DNA from: Natrinema versiforme JCM 10478 | GTDB lineage: Archaea > Halobacteriota > Halobacteria > Halobacteriales > Natrialbaceae | Assembly: GCF_000337195.1 (NCBI RefSeq) | Contig: NZ_AOID01000062.1 | Coordinates: forward strand, 45,246-109,245 | Reading direction: 5' to 3' | DNA: 64,000 bases | Part shown: positions 7,524 to 16,516 of the stretch, piece after piece | How the letters are laid out: each line of letters begins with the position of its first letter | Numbering within the stretch: the first letter of the stretch is position 1 | Program-made: the position numbers and the translations under genes | The notes under the pieces: generated by a model | The model's database searches: none | What the model was told of the DNA's origin: nothing | Seen by the model: the letters and a program-made list of their open reading frames with translations, nothing else

Positions 7524-8435
7524 TCAGTCAGCGATTCCGTATCGAGTGAGCTCTGCCCGAATCTCTTGGCGTTTCATCAGTGCGAACCCCACAACTATGA
7601 GGAGGAACCCTCCAACCATGGAGAACGTGATTGGCTCCCCGAATAGAAGCCACCCCGTAGTCGCGGCAACTACAGGAGACAGATACATAACAAGAGTTAC
7701 CTCGAACGAGGGGCGACGCTGGAGCAATGAAAAATAGAGCAGATACGCAACGACTGTCGAGATGATACCGAGATAAACGACTGCCACGCCAGCAATCAGT
7801 GACACCTCACCACTCCACGTCTCTCCAAATAGTGGGCCCAGGACGTGTAAGAGGACTGCACCGAAGGCCGCTGACCAAGCTGTTTGCACTGAACTGGTGA
7901 GTGACATGTCGGCGTATCGAATCAGCACACTCGACAGCGCGACGCCACCCGCACCCCCGAATAGAATGGCTTTGCCAAGCAGGCTCTCGGTGAACGTAAT
8001 TGCTCCGGACGGAACCAGCATAACCACCACACCGACGAATCCGATTCCTAAACCAACGATCGAGAGAGGGCGAAGCCGTTCTTTGGGAAGAAGCACCCAC
8101 GAGAACCCGGCTGTTAACACCGGAACGAGGCTAGTCATTATGCCCGAGAAAACGCTCGTCGTCAGGGCCTGGCCGATGTACCAGACACCGTTGCCGATTA
8201 CAGTCCACAACACGCCACCAGCAACGATCGCAAGCACGTCACCTTGTGAACGTGGCCACCAGTCTTCCCCCCGAAGGACGACGTACCCGATCATAATCAG
8301 GCTAGCCACGTCGAATCGCAGTGCCATCAACAGAAGCGGCGGGAACGTCGAAAGCCCGATTTCGGCAGCCGGAAAGATGGTACCCCATACCAGTGCGAGA
8401 AGCCCCAGATCCCGAACGTCTCTAACTGTCGACAT
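7524..8435 (-). CDS. EamA/DMT family transporter
   Basis: 303 residues from the ATG at 8435 (MSTVRDVRDLG); the longer frame to 8498 adds a non-conserved arm. Ten hydrophobic segments occur as two EamA repeats, the first with LALVWGTIFPAAEIGLS and the second with AGVAVVYLGIISTVVAYLLYF followed by LSPVVAATTGWLLFGEP, the classic DMT signature. These proteins export or exchange amino acids and other small metabolites at the cell membrane. It is the last intact gene of a minus-strand series (NSS transporter, small partner, racemase, EamA) though about 360 bases separate it from the racemase gene, so it probably has its own promoter. The substrate is unknown. Confidence 0.88.
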   Translation of the reverse strand: MSTVRDVRDLGLLALVWGTIFPAAEIGLSTFPPLLLMALRFDVASLIMIGYVVLRGEDWWPRSQGDVLAIVAGGVLWTVIGNGVWYIGQALTTSVFSGIMTSLVPVLTAGFSWVLLPKERLRPLSIVGLGIGFVGVVVMLVPSGAITFTESLLGKAILFGGAGGVALSSVLIRYADMSLTSSVQTAWSAAFGAVLLHVLGPLFGETWSGEVSLIAGVAVVYLGIISTVVAYLLYFSLLQRRPSFEVTLVMYLSPVVAATTGWLLFGEPITFSMVGGFLLIVVGFALMKRQEIRAELTRYGIAD

Positions 8436-8791
8436 TCTATACTCTCCGTGATTTTGTAACCGGATTAGCTCTCCACAGTCTGATGATAGACTCCACACCG
8501 CGCCATTGTCCCGCGAGTTGTACTCGAGTTGTTGACGTACTCATTCGACTGACAGCCACCTGTCGTAATTGTCACACACGGTCTTGAAAATATCGAAGTT
8601 GGCGGATGTGTTCCGAAAATAATACTCAACCGGATGTGCAATGTCACGTCTGGAGAACCGCACCTCCTTCAACTTGTGGTAGCGCGGAGTCCCCACCCTC
8701 AAGGAGCAACGCAACGAGCGAACGCAAGTGAGTAGCGCAGTAGGGTGGGATAGTTGACTCCGAGTTTCTCAGGCTTGGTGTAATATCGAGT
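8436..8791. other. Intergenic region with possible IS200/IS605-type end
   Basis: No gene is supported. An imperfect stem pairs 8690-8699 (T-CCCCACCCT) with 8742-8750 (AGGGTGGGA) around a 42-base segment of small GAGCGAACGCAAG-type repeats. Such stem-loops occur at the right ends of haloarchaeal IS200/IS605-type elements, so this may be an orphan end. The rest shows nothing recognisable. Confidence 0.4.
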
Positions 8792-9790
8792 CTAGACACT
8801 AAAGCCTGGGACTGAGTCCTCAGAATCACGTAAGAAGTTGTGGGTCGCGACGATATACGCGGATCCAGCAACCTCCGATGTCATCACGCGGGTGCCGTCT
8901 CTGTCCTTGTGGTCTTGGAGTTCGCCTTCAAAACGCGTTCCGATCACGCTTTCGTAATGATATGGCTCGTTAAGCTCAAGTCTGTCCTTGTCATGAAGAA
9001 GGGTCATTTTAGCACAAGTCCCGGTTCCACACGGTGAACGATCAACCTGCCCTTCGCCGAAAATAACGACGTTTCGGTCGGCGTCGTTGTCTGACTCATA
9101 GAACTCCGTAATGTCCACTGTTATACTCTTTCCAGAAAGTGGGTCTTGAAGATCAATCTCTTGGTTGATGGTCCTCCGGATTTCAAGGCCTAATTCGACG
9201 AATTTGTCGGTGTTTTCTGTCGCGACTGCGAGGTCAACTGCAGACGCAGAAATGAGTGCGAATACATTACCAGCGTGGACAACGTCTACCGGTACTACGA
9301 CTGTTCTGCTACCAAGCGCCAGGGTAACTTCGACCTTGTCAATAATATATGTGGTAATGTTCTGGACCGCAACTCGTTCGACCTGCCCGTCCTCACTCAT
9401 CTCTGGACGTGCTGAGACGACGCCTGCTGGCGTTTCGATTCGTAACTGTGATTTCGCTTCTAGTTGTCCCGTTTCTATCAATGCAGTCACGACACCGATA
9501 GTTCCATGCCCACACATGTCGAGGTACCCCTTGTTATCCATGAAGAATAATCCAAGGTCAGCTTCGTCACGAGAGGGAGGGACCGTAATCGCTCCGAACA
9601 TATCGTCATGGCCTCGTGGTTCCTTCATCAGGAACTCACGCAAGTGGTCGAGCTCTTCGGCAAACTTATCCCGTTGCTCTTGAACCGTTCCGCCCTCGAA
9701 CACTTCTCGGTTGAGGCCGCCAGTGATAATGCGAGTCGGCTCGCCACCTGTGTGCGTGTCGATCGACTCAATAAGCACGTTTGACTGCAT
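8792..9790 (-). CDS. Proline racemase / 4-hydroxyproline 2-epimerase family protein
   Basis: 332 residues, the normal family length. Both catalytic cysteines are visible: Cys93 in DMCGHGTIG and Cys255 in DRSPCGTGTCAK, with the N-terminal DTHTGGEPTR motif also intact. Two cysteines indicate a racemase or epimerase; the related trans-3-hydroxyproline dehydratases replace the first by Ser or Thr. It would interconvert L- and D-proline, or trans-4-hydroxy-L-proline and cis-4-hydroxy-D-proline, in the cytoplasm. It follows an NSS amino-acid transporter and its partner on the same strand, 102 bases downstream, and proline dehydrogenase and P5C-dehydrogenase-like genes are nearby. Sequence alone cannot decide between proline and hydroxyproline. 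Confidence 0.9.
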   Translation of the reverse strand: MQSNVLIESIDTHTGGEPTRIITGGLNREVFEGGTVQEQRDKFAEELDHLREFLMKEPRGHDDMFGAITVPPSRDEADLGLFFMDNKGYLDMCGHGTIGVVTALIETGQLEAKSQLRIETPAGVVSARPEMSEDGQVERVAVQNITTYIIDKVEVTLALGSRTVVVPVDVVHAGNVFALISASAVDLAVATENTDKFVELGLEIRRTINQEIDLQDPLSGKSITVDITEFYESDNDADRNVVIFGEGQVDRSPCGTGTCAKMTLLHDKDRLELNEPYHYESVIGTRFEGELQDHKDRDGTRVMTSEVAGSAYIVATHNFLRDSEDSVPGFSV

Positions 9791-9892
9791 ATCCTATCAT
9801 CCGCGAGTTCAAGTATAATGATTTCGCTCCTGAGGGGTTCTCAGTACCAATGAAAAAGATTCAATTACAGCAGTCAGATCTGCAACCCCAAC

Positions 9893-10216
9893 CTATAGTT
9901 TCTCTAAGTCGGATATCTGCGAGTCGTTCCAGTCGTAAAACGGCTCGTCTATCTCTTTCAGAGTCTCAACGCACTCATTGTACCGGTGGACTGCTATCTC
10001 ACGATACGGGTCGTTAGGATGGTTCTCGATCCACTCACGGAGTTCTGACAGAGCGCGTGGGGAGTAGCTCTCTATCGCCCCTTGTTTGGTTATCAACTCG
10101 GCTTTTTTATCTTCCTCGGAAAGGGTTTTCTTCAGAGCCACTATGGTAACCACCCACAAGCTAATTATCATTGATAGCATGACGACCCAACCGAACGCAG
10201 TTAATGTTTCCGCCAT
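9893..10216 (-). CDS. Small single-span membrane protein, probable partner of the NSS transporter
   Basis: 107 residues. One membrane helix near the N-terminus (FGWVVMLSMIISLWVVTIVAL) is followed by a charged cytoplasmic domain rich in Glu/Lys/Arg (SELREWIENHPNDPYREIAVHRY). Its start is only 2 bases after the end of the NSS transporter gene, so co-translation is likely. Bacterial methionine/alanine NSS transporters (MetP) have a small one-helix subunit (MetS) encoded next door; this protein has the same arrangement but is longer and not obviously homologous. A role in assembly or regulation of the transporter is inference. Confidence 0.75.
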   Translation of the reverse strand: MAETLTAFGWVVMLSMIISLWVVTIVALKKTLSEEDKKAELITKQGAIESYSPRALSELREWIENHPNDPYREIAVHRYNECVETLKEIDEPFYDWNDSQISDLEKL

Positions 10217-10218
10217 TA

Positions 10219-11670
10219 TCAGTCACCTCCCGGCGTCAGAGCGGGTTCATTCGTTTTTCCTCTCCGAATGAACTGCATGAGTAGGACACTCCCGATAGTA
10301 AGACCAGCCATGAGGGCGAGACCGCTGATTGCCCGCGGGTCCTCGATATTGGTCGCGAAGTAATATCCCATAATGAAGACCATCACGGTCGGAATCACGT
10401 ATTTGATGATCGGATCCCAATAAGAGCCAATATAGACATCGCTGTTATGATTTAAGTCGAGGATACGAGCGCGTTTCGAATCAATCACCCAGCCGACAAG
10501 GATGAGTATCATCAACGTCGCAAGCGGGAGTCCGAAGTTGCCGAACATAAAGTCCATCCATCCGAGGAACTCAGAGGAATACGCGCTCGGAATTCCGAGC
10601 AACCACCAAGCCCCGACAACTGCTATCACGGACTGAGTACGCGTCAGACGCGTCTCTTCTTTGACTGTCGTTACCCCGACCTCTGTGATACCGAGGCCGG
10701 ACGAGTATGTAGCAAACAGGAAGCCAAGGAAGAACAGAAGGCCCCAGATGTAGCCTCCGGTCATACTCGGGAAGATGGAAACGAGCGAAACGAAGGTCAA
10801 CTCAGCGCCTGTAGTCGGTTCTAGACCGAACGCGAAGACGGCAGGAAACACGGTAAAGATGGCAAGTAGACCAATGCTCGTATTCCCAACTGCGGTAATC
10901 AAGCCGCCTCCGAGCGGGACATCGTCGCTCTCTCCTAGGTAGCTACCGTAAGTGAGTGCAATACCCCATCCCAGCCCGGTTGAGAAGAGTGCCTGACCAA
11001 GAGCAGCGATCCACGTATTTGCATCGGTCATGTACTGCCACTCAGGGTTGAACGCGAACGCGAGCCCTTCCATTGCCCCAGGAAGCGTTAGCCCTTTGAT
11101 AGCGACTGCGGATAGCGTCACCACCAAAGCCGGGATCATCCATTTGACGACTCGTTCAATACCATCCGATATACCGAAAAGTAACACAAATCCGACTAGG
11201 ACTGCAACCAATGTGTGCAGTCCCACGACTAAAAGAGGAGACCCAGAGAACGCGGCCCAGAACGCCGTGGGATCGAACCCAGGTTGATAGAACGTTCCCA
11301 GTACCGCGTGCGCCAGATAGTAGATTGTCCACGCGATTACCGGAGCATAATAAGACATCAACCCGATATTGACGATGACGACTACGAGGCCCAATCCTTC
11401 GGACCACCCTTCTCCGAGGAAGTTCTTAAACGCACCAATGACTCCACTCTGGGTGTACCGGCCGAGAAACGTTTCTGCCATTAATCCAGGGACAGCGATG
11501 AGGTACAGTAGGGCGAGATATATAACCAAAAACGCCCCACCTCCGTTCATTCCAGCAACATAAGGCATACGCCAGATGTTACCTGACCCCACAACAGCCC
11601 CAACCAGTGCCATAACGAAACCAAATCGTGTTGCCCACTGATCACGGGCAAGTCCTGTATCCTCTTCCAT
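10219..11670 (-). CDS. Sodium-dependent amino acid transporter (NSS/SNF family)
   Basis: 483 residues from the ATG at 11670 (MEEDTGLARDQW); an upstream extension to 11742 is AT-rich and not NSS-like. The first helix carries the Na+/substrate signature GAVVGSGNIWRMPYVAGMNGGGAF, and about eleven or twelve spans follow, including the SxxxAxxSS-like stretch FLFATYSSGLGITEV of the unwound helix 8 region. NSS proteins import amino acids or related compounds coupled to Na+. An AT-rich TATA-like element (TATAAATG) lies near 11697-11704. With the small partner and the racemase-family enzyme downstream it probably imports proline, hydroxyproline or a similar imino acid. Confidence 0.92.
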   Translation of the reverse strand: MEEDTGLARDQWATRFGFVMALVGAVVGSGNIWRMPYVAGMNGGGAFLVIYLALLYLIAVPGLMAETFLGRYTQSGVIGAFKNFLGEGWSEGLGLVVVIVNIGLMSYYAPVIAWTIYYLAHAVLGTFYQPGFDPTAFWAAFSGSPLLVVGLHTLVAVLVGFVLLFGISDGIERVVKWMIPALVVTLSAVAIKGLTLPGAMEGLAFAFNPEWQYMTDANTWIAALGQALFSTGLGWGIALTYGSYLGESDDVPLGGGLITAVGNTSIGLLAIFTVFPAVFAFGLEPTTGAELTFVSLVSIFPSMTGGYIWGLLFFLGFLFATYSSGLGITEVGVTTVKEETRLTRTQSVIAVVGAWWLLGIPSAYSSEFLGWMDFMFGNFGLPLATLMILILVGWVIDSKRARILDLNHNSDVYIGSYWDPIIKYVIPTVMVFIMGYYFATNIEDPRAISGLALMAGLTIGSVLLMQFIRRGKTNEPALTPGGD

Positions 11671-11985
11671 ACTACGATAAAACGTGAAAGATACGTTTGT
11701 ATAAATGTTTCTGTTCTCGTATCGCGTGTATCGCTGGATCAAAACGACTTCATGAGATCTTCCGATTTACTCCATATGAATCTCAAAATAGCACATTCGA
11801 AGAACACGCCAGGTTAGTCTAGGATCCCTTGATCAACATCTATCCTTCAATCAAGGATCCCATTCAGTTCAGTCTGCTCTGTTGAATAGAGGTACGGCAT
11901 CGAATTCATAGTGCTGAAGAGGTGCATTCGACGTTGGAGATGTCGAATATCAAAACGCCTTCTCTGAACTCACGGTACCATGTCT

Positions 11986-12014
11986 GCGCTCGCACGGTGC
12001 GACCGTGCGAGCGC
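11986..12014. repeat. 13-bp perfect hairpin inside the dead IS5-type transposase
   Basis: GCGCTCGCACGGT is followed by the loop GCG and the exact reverse complement ACCGTGCGAGCGC. It interrupts the transposase text between the YN box and the RTWFREF-like box, so it is an insertion or local palindromic duplication, not part of the gene. Confidence 0.7.
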
Positions 12015-12446
12015 TTACTACCGAAAAGCACGTCACACTCAGCCAGCGGTGGTTGTACAACTCATCGTTCATCCCACATTGTGTACGTGATCGGACGGTG
12101 CATAGAGACAGTGACGAATTAGCGGACGGACATCATGAGAATGCAGCCACTCGCGAAACGCGTTCTTGCTGTAGCCTTTATCAGCGGCGAGGGTCAGCAG
12201 ATTCGAAGTACGTTCCATCGATCGTACCGTGGCCAAGTGGGCAGTGCTGTGCCGAAGCGTACAGAAACTGTCGCCACATCCACATCTTGAATCGGTCAAA
12301 CGCCTTGCACAGCGTGGATGGCTTCAGGAGTTCCGGATTAAACTCTAAGATATCGTAGACGGCACTCATCAAGGAAATTCGATTAACGGCCTCGCGGTAC
12401 GTGTGGTTATCTTCGAGGCGGATACAGTGAATGACGACGTGTTTCT

Positions 12447-12479
12447 AGCGGCGAAATCGCCGCTGGCGGGCTCGCCCGC
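12447..12479. repeat. Two adjacent short hairpins inside the dead IS5-type transposase
   Basis: AGCGGCGA-aa-TCGCCGCT at 12447-12464 and GCGGGC-tc-GCCCGC at 12466-12479 stand side by side with two-base loops. They interrupt the transposase frame and resemble the triple array at 58947-59011. Confidence 0.65.
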
Positions 12480-12690
12480 TCGCTTCCCAACGCTTGTTTA
12501 GCTAGCTGCTTACACTCCTGAACCAAGTCAAGGAGCGAGACTTCAATAGCAGGTTCTTCTCCTGGGCTCTATCTTCTCTAAACCACCGATACAGACTTTC
12601 GTAGAGGCTTTTCAACAAAGCTTCCTGTACCAGATCTTAGCGCGGTCATTAATAAAGGATGTTTCCTCGGCGTTACTGACCCACACTCAG

Positions 12691-13530
12691 TCAGACGCCG
12701 ACGACGGCCCGAAGCGCGAACAAGGCGTTTTCCTTTCGCTCGCGGATCCGACGGTAGAAGTACTGCATCCACTTGTCGCCGTAGGGGATGTACTGATTGA
12801 CTTCGTAGCCCTTTGCGGCGAGGTCGCGCTGGACGTCCTCGCGAACGCCCATGAGCATCTGGATCTCGAAGGGGGTGTCGTGTTCCTTGTGCAGGTCGAT
12901 CGCAGTCTCGAGCATCTCCAGATCGTGGCTTCCGACTGCGATGCCCTGATCGAACTCCCGGAATAGGAACTCGAGATGCTCGATATACGCCTCGTTGACG
13001 TCTTCTTTCTTCTCGTAGGCGACCGAGGACGGTTCGTCGTAGGCACCCTTAACCAGTCGGACCGCCGCGGGAACGTCGGCGAGGCGACGCAGGTCGTCGC
13101 CCGTACGTTTGAGGTTCGCCTGAATGGCGACGCCGACACCGTGAGGATGGTCCTGAGCCGTCGATTCGATGACGTCTAAGGTCGTGTCGGTCGTCGTGTA
13201 ATCTTCCATATCACACCAAACGAACACGTCTTCTTCGGCCCCGGCCTCGACGATTCGTTCGAAGTTCTCCGCAAAGACATCCGGTCCGATGTCGATGCCG
13301 ATCTGAGACGGCTTGACTGAGACGCTTCCGATCAGGTCGCGAGCGGCCAGTTCTGAAATAAGACGACAGTACTCGTCTGCATCCTCGTCTGCGGGCACAC
13401 GGTCGTGATAGTGTTCGCCGAGGAGATTGACGATGCCACCCATCCCCGACTCGTTACAGTCGGAAACGTGATCCAGCGTGCCGGAGACGGTCGTTCCGGC
13501 GACGAATCGACTCGCGATCGGCGGTATCAT
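12691..13530 (-). CDS. Proline dehydrogenase (FAD-dependent)
   Basis: 279 residues from the ATG at 13530 (MIPPIASRFVAGTT). It has the single-domain proline dehydrogenase barrel: SVSVKPSQIGIDIG early, VGVAIQANLKRT in the middle, VRLVKGAYDEP, and the C-terminal FEIQMLMGVRED and YIPYGDKWMQYFYRRIRERKEN signature whose arginines bind the proline carboxylate. It oxidises L-proline to pyrroline-5-carboxylate and passes electrons to the respiratory chain at the membrane. It is followed on the genome by a Bat-type regulator and a divergent P5C-dehydrogenase-like gene, so the second oxidation step is probably encoded beside it. Confidence 0.94.
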   Translation of the reverse strand: MIPPIASRFVAGTTVSGTLDHVSDCNESGMGGIVNLLGEHYHDRVPADEDADEYCRLISELAARDLIGSVSVKPSQIGIDIGPDVFAENFERIVEAGAEEDVFVWCDMEDYTTTDTTLDVIESTAQDHPHGVGVAIQANLKRTGDDLRRLADVPAAVRLVKGAYDEPSSVAYEKKEDVNEAYIEHLEFLFREFDQGIAVGSHDLEMLETAIDLHKEHDTPFEIQMLMGVREDVQRDLAAKGYEVNQYIPYGDKWMQYFYRRIRERKENALFALRAVVGV

Positions 13531-13618
13531 ACCGTGTCGGTGGCACGCAAGCCCCCTAAATCGATACCCGACCAAAAGATTCGCCCAGTATCGTCGAGAA
13601 TTAATACCGGGGAGTCGA

Positions 13619-14344
13619 TCAGGTCTCGTCCGGGTTGAGCAGTTTCGCTTCGGCTTTCCGGAGGTGCTCGAGCAGCGTCGTTTTCGACACGCCGAGTTCG
13701 TCCGCGAGTTCGCGCGTATCGATCTCGCGCGGCCACGCGTAGTAGTTGCGGTCGCAGGCGAGTTCGAACGCGTCCCGCTGGCGGGGTGTCAGCTGGTCGA
13801 GCCTATCCGGCGTTCCCGACGAGTCGCCCGTCGGCGAGGCGATCTTGCTGATCGAAATCTCGGCATCGGTTTCGGCCCGAATGCTCTCGAGTCGGCTCTG
13901 AATCTCGGGGCGACCGTCGGCGACGAAGACCGGCCAGTGCTCAAGCCCGCGTTCGACGCGCACCGATGCGTCGTGAATAAAGCCGTGCGAGACGAGCGTG
14001 TCGCTGATACTGTGTTCGGGCTCGTACTCGACGAAGAGTTCCCGGGTCGCGTTCCCGGGGTCCGGTGCCCCGCTGGTCGGGCGCTGGCCGAGTTCGACCG
14101 TCGAGTGTGTCAGCGGTGACTCGTTTGCGAATTCGACGAACTCGTCGAGTTGCGCCGTCGTGTCCGCGTAGACGGTGAAGTGACCCTTGACCGTTTCCTC
14201 GACGGTTCGGTGGACGGTGTGGACGAGCAGTCCGGCGTCGACCGCTTCGGTCGCCTGTAACCCCCAGCAGTCGGGATGCCAAATCTCGAGCGCGAGTCGA
14301 GTGCCGTCTGTCCCCGTCGTCGCTGTAGAACTCGTGCTGCTCAT
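13619..14344 (-). CDS. HTH-10 (bacterio-opsin activator-like) transcriptional regulator, probable regulator of proline catabolism
   Basis: 241 residues from the ATG at 14344 (MSSTSSTATTG); the longer frame runs into the divergent promoter. The C-terminus is the HTH_10 domain: LTPRQRDAFELACDRNYYAWPREID followed by TRELADELGVSKTTLLEHLRKAEAKLL. The N-terminal part (about residues 20-180) is the mixed sensor region seen in many haloarchaeal Bat-like regulators. It lies between proline dehydrogenase (same strand, 88 bases away) and the divergent aldehyde dehydrogenase, which makes it the likely activator of both. The effector, perhaps proline or P5C, is inferred only from position. Confidence 0.88.
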   Translation of the reverse strand: MSSTSSTATTGTDGTRLALEIWHPDCWGLQATEAVDAGLLVHTVHRTVEETVKGHFTVYADTTAQLDEFVEFANESPLTHSTVELGQRPTSGAPDPGNATRELFVEYEPEHSISDTLVSHGFIHDASVRVERGLEHWPVFVADGRPEIQSRLESIRAETDAEISISKIASPTGDSSGTPDRLDQLTPRQRDAFELACDRNYYAWPREIDTRELADELGVSKTTLLEHLRKAEAKLLNPDET

Positions 14345-14477
14345 GTGTCGGTTCTGCTCGTCCGTTTCGGTGTGAGCAACATAAACATACTGAATACGGA
14401 CACCGCCGACTCCGCTCGAGTCGGTCCCGACCATGGGAGGCGGTGGTTATTCCCTGCCAATCCGTGACTCATACGGT

Positions 14478-16013
14478 ATGAGCCAGCAGACGACAGCCCA
14501 GCCAAACCGTCACTACATCAACGGCGAGTGGACCGACGGCAAGGGCGACGAGACGTTCGAGAGCGAGAACCCTGCAACCGGCGAAACGCTGCGGACCTTC
14601 CACCGCGGGACCGAGGCCGATGTCGACACGGCTCTTGAGTCCGCAGAACGCGTTCAAGACGAGTGGGAGGAACTGTCTCATATCGACCGCGCGGAGTACC
14701 TCTGGGACATCTATCAGGAACTCCGTGACCGGACGGACGAACTCGGCGAAATCGTCACAAAGGAGTGTGGTAAAGAGATCTCCGAAGGGCGAGCCGACGT
14801 CGTCGAGGCCGCACACATGGTCGAGTGGGCAGCCGGGAACGCCCGGCACCCACACGGGGATGTCGTTCCGTCCGAAATCGGAAGCAAAGACGCGTACATG
14901 CGGCGCAAGCCCCGCGGCGTCGTCGGCTGTATCACGCCGTGGAACTTCCCCGTCGCGATCCCGTTCTGGCACATGGCCGTCTCGCTGGTCGAGGGCAACA
15001 CCGTCGTCTGGAAGCCCGCCGAACAGACGCCGTGGTGTGCCCAGATCGTCGCCGAAATGTTCGAGGACAGCGGCATTCCGGACGGCGTCTTCAACATGAT
15101 TCAGGGCTTCGGCGACGCCGGCGAAGCCATCGTCGAGGACTCGCGCGTCGACACCGTCCTCTTTACCGGCTCGGCGGAGGTTGGCCAGCAGGTCGGGCAG
15201 ACCGTCGCCGAACAGCCCGGCAAGCTCGCAGCCTGCGAGATGGGCGGCAAGAACGCCGTCGTCGTCACCGACGAAGCCGACCTCGACACGGCCGTCCACT
15301 CGGCCGTGATGAGTTCGTTCAAGACGACCGGCCAGCGTTGTGTCTCCGCCGAGCGCCTGATCGTCCACGAGAACGTCTACGACGAGTTCAAGGAGCGCTT
15401 CGTCGACATCGCCGCGAACGTCGCCGTCGACGACCCGCTCGCCGAGGACACCTTCATGGGTCCGCTCGTCGAGGGCGAGCACAAGGAGAAAGTCCTCGAG
15501 TACAACGAACTCGCCCGCAGCGAGGACGTCAACGTGCTCGTTGACCGCGACGAGTTGGACGACGACGAGATCCCAGAGGGCCACGAGGACGGCCACTGGG
15601 TCGGCCCGTTCGTCTACGAGGCCGATCACGAGGCGGACCTCCGCTGTACGCAGGAGGAGGTCTTCGGTCCCCACGTCGCGCTCATGGAATACTCGGGCGA
15701 TATCGAGGACGCCGTCGAGATCCACAACGACACCGAGTACGGGCTCGCTGGTGCGATCATTTCCGAGGATTACCGCGAGGTCAACTACTACCGCGACAAC
15801 GCCGAGGTCGGACTCGCGTACGGCAACCTGCCGTGTATCGGCGCGGAAGTCCACCTGCCGTTCGGTGGCGTCAAGAAGTCAGGTAACGGCTACCCGAGCG
15901 GCCGCGAAGTGATCGAGGCCGTCACCGAGCGGACCGCGTGGACGCTGAACAACTCGAACGACATCGAGATGGCACAGGGGCTGTCCGCCGATATCACGAC
16001 CGACGATGACTGA
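14478..16013 (+). CDS. Aldehyde dehydrogenase, probable L-glutamate-gamma-semialdehyde (P5C) dehydrogenase
   Basis: 511 residues from the ATG at 14478 (MSQQTTAQPNRHYINGEW). The NAD-binding and catalytic motifs are complete: WNFPVAIPFW, FTGSAEVG, Glu254 in ACEMGGKNA, catalytic Cys288 in TGQRCVSAE, and EEVFGPHVA. It oxidises an aldehyde to the acid with NAD(P)+. Divergence from a Bat-type regulator and the nearby proline dehydrogenase point to P5C dehydrogenase activity, giving glutamate; the sequence itself is closest to the general ALDH family, so another semialdehyde is possible. Its last 8 bases overlap a tiny zinc-finger gene. Confidence 0.9.
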   Translation: MSQQTTAQPNRHYINGEWTDGKGDETFESENPATGETLRTFHRGTEADVDTALESAERVQDEWEELSHIDRAEYLWDIYQELRDRTDELGEIVTKECGKEISEGRADVVEAAHMVEWAAGNARHPHGDVVPSEIGSKDAYMRRKPRGVVGCITPWNFPVAIPFWHMAVSLVEGNTVVWKPAEQTPWCAQIVAEMFEDSGIPDGVFNMIQGFGDAGEAIVEDSRVDTVLFTGSAEVGQQVGQTVAEQPGKLAACEMGGKNAVVVTDEADLDTAVHSAVMSSFKTTGQRCVSAERLIVHENVYDEFKERFVDIAANVAVDDPLAEDTFMGPLVEGEHKEKVLEYNELARSEDVNVLVDRDELDDDEIPEGHEDGHWVGPFVYEADHEADLRCTQEEVFGPHVALMEYSGDIEDAVEIHNDTEYGLAGAIISEDYREVNYYRDNAEVGLAYGNLPCIGAEVHLPFGGVKKSGNGYPSGREVIEAVTERTAWTLNNSNDIEMAQGLSADITTDDD

Positions 16014-16104
16014 GACGACCTGTCCCCTCTGCGGGCGCGGAGCCCGCGTCTCGGACGAGTGGTGCCAGCGCTGTGGCCGGACCGACCGCTGCGGTGCCGA
16101 TTAG
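16006..16104 (+). CDS. 32-residue zinc-finger microprotein
   Basis: The ATG at 16006 overlaps the last two codons and stop of the aldehyde dehydrogenase gene in another frame (an 8-base overlap). The product has two CxxC knuckles, CPLC at residues 6-9 and CQRC at residues 20-23, an ideal spacing for one zinc ion, plus a final Cys near the end. The short acidic protein stops at TAG 16102-16104. Haloarchaea make many such small CxxC...CxxC proteins, some of which affect growth or biofilm phenotypes. Overlap with the dehydrogenase gene suggests coupled translation and possibly a regulatory or chaperone role in proline breakdown, which is inference. Confidence 0.65.
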   Translation: MTETTCPLCGRGARVSDEWCQRCGRTDRCGAD

Positions 16105-16516
16105 CGCCGATCGGCGACCGATCCGATCGACGCCGAACCACCTGTCGGACCGATCGTCGTCGGCCGATTGCGGGAGCGGCCGCGGGTCGGCGTTCCGAAT
16201 CCGTGAACGAATCGTTCGAAGAGTAGCCTGTTACCGTACGACACACCACTGGTAACCGATGCAACTACCGAACGACGCGACTGATTCACGCATTCCGAAC
16301 GGCAGGTCGGCCGGGGGATGGCGCGATCGATCACTAGTGATAGACGGACAGAAATATCGCCAACACACGAGCAGTAGTGTAAAATATAACAGAATTCCCC
16401 AGTAATATTCCTCGGCCTGTGAAACGAACCACCAAACGATACCCGTCATCACGACCCGTCCACGCCCGTTCACACATTCCGAACGCTTATGCGTGGGTGC
16501 GGCGACGACTCGAACC
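16105..16516. other. Intergenic region
   Basis: No gene is supported. An AT-rich stretch at 16340-16440 (around AGTAGTGTAAAATATAACAG) separates the proline cluster from the IclR gene, and a TATA-like CGCTTATGCG lies about 25-30 bases before the IclR ATG at 16517. Confidence 0.4.

Larger units (their letters stand above)
11905..12615 (-). pseudogene. Degenerate IS5-family (ISH-type) transposase
   Basis: Fragments of one transposase appear in successive frames on the minus strand: a front part near 12540-12600, then FNPELLKPSTLCKAFDRFKM and HGTIDGTYFE (first DDE aspartate) at 12190-12370, then LLTLAADKGYSKNAFREWL (second Asp) and RPLIRH at 12070-12180, then TWYREFREGVL near 11950-11985. Frameshifts and stops separate them. 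Two groups of perfect hairpins are lodged in it, at 12447-12479 and 11986-12014. The element no longer encodes a functional enzyme; terminal repeats could not be identified with confidence. Confidence 0.75.

Noticed and set aside
8690..8750. Complete IS200/IS605 element
   Set aside because: Only one stem-loop is present and there is no transposase or TnpB fragment beside it.
14469..15854. 461-codon open frame on the minus strand
   Set aside because: It is the antisense of the aldehyde dehydrogenase; in GC-rich haloarchaeal genes the opposite strand often stays open. Its Asp/Val/Leu-rich translation has no domain.
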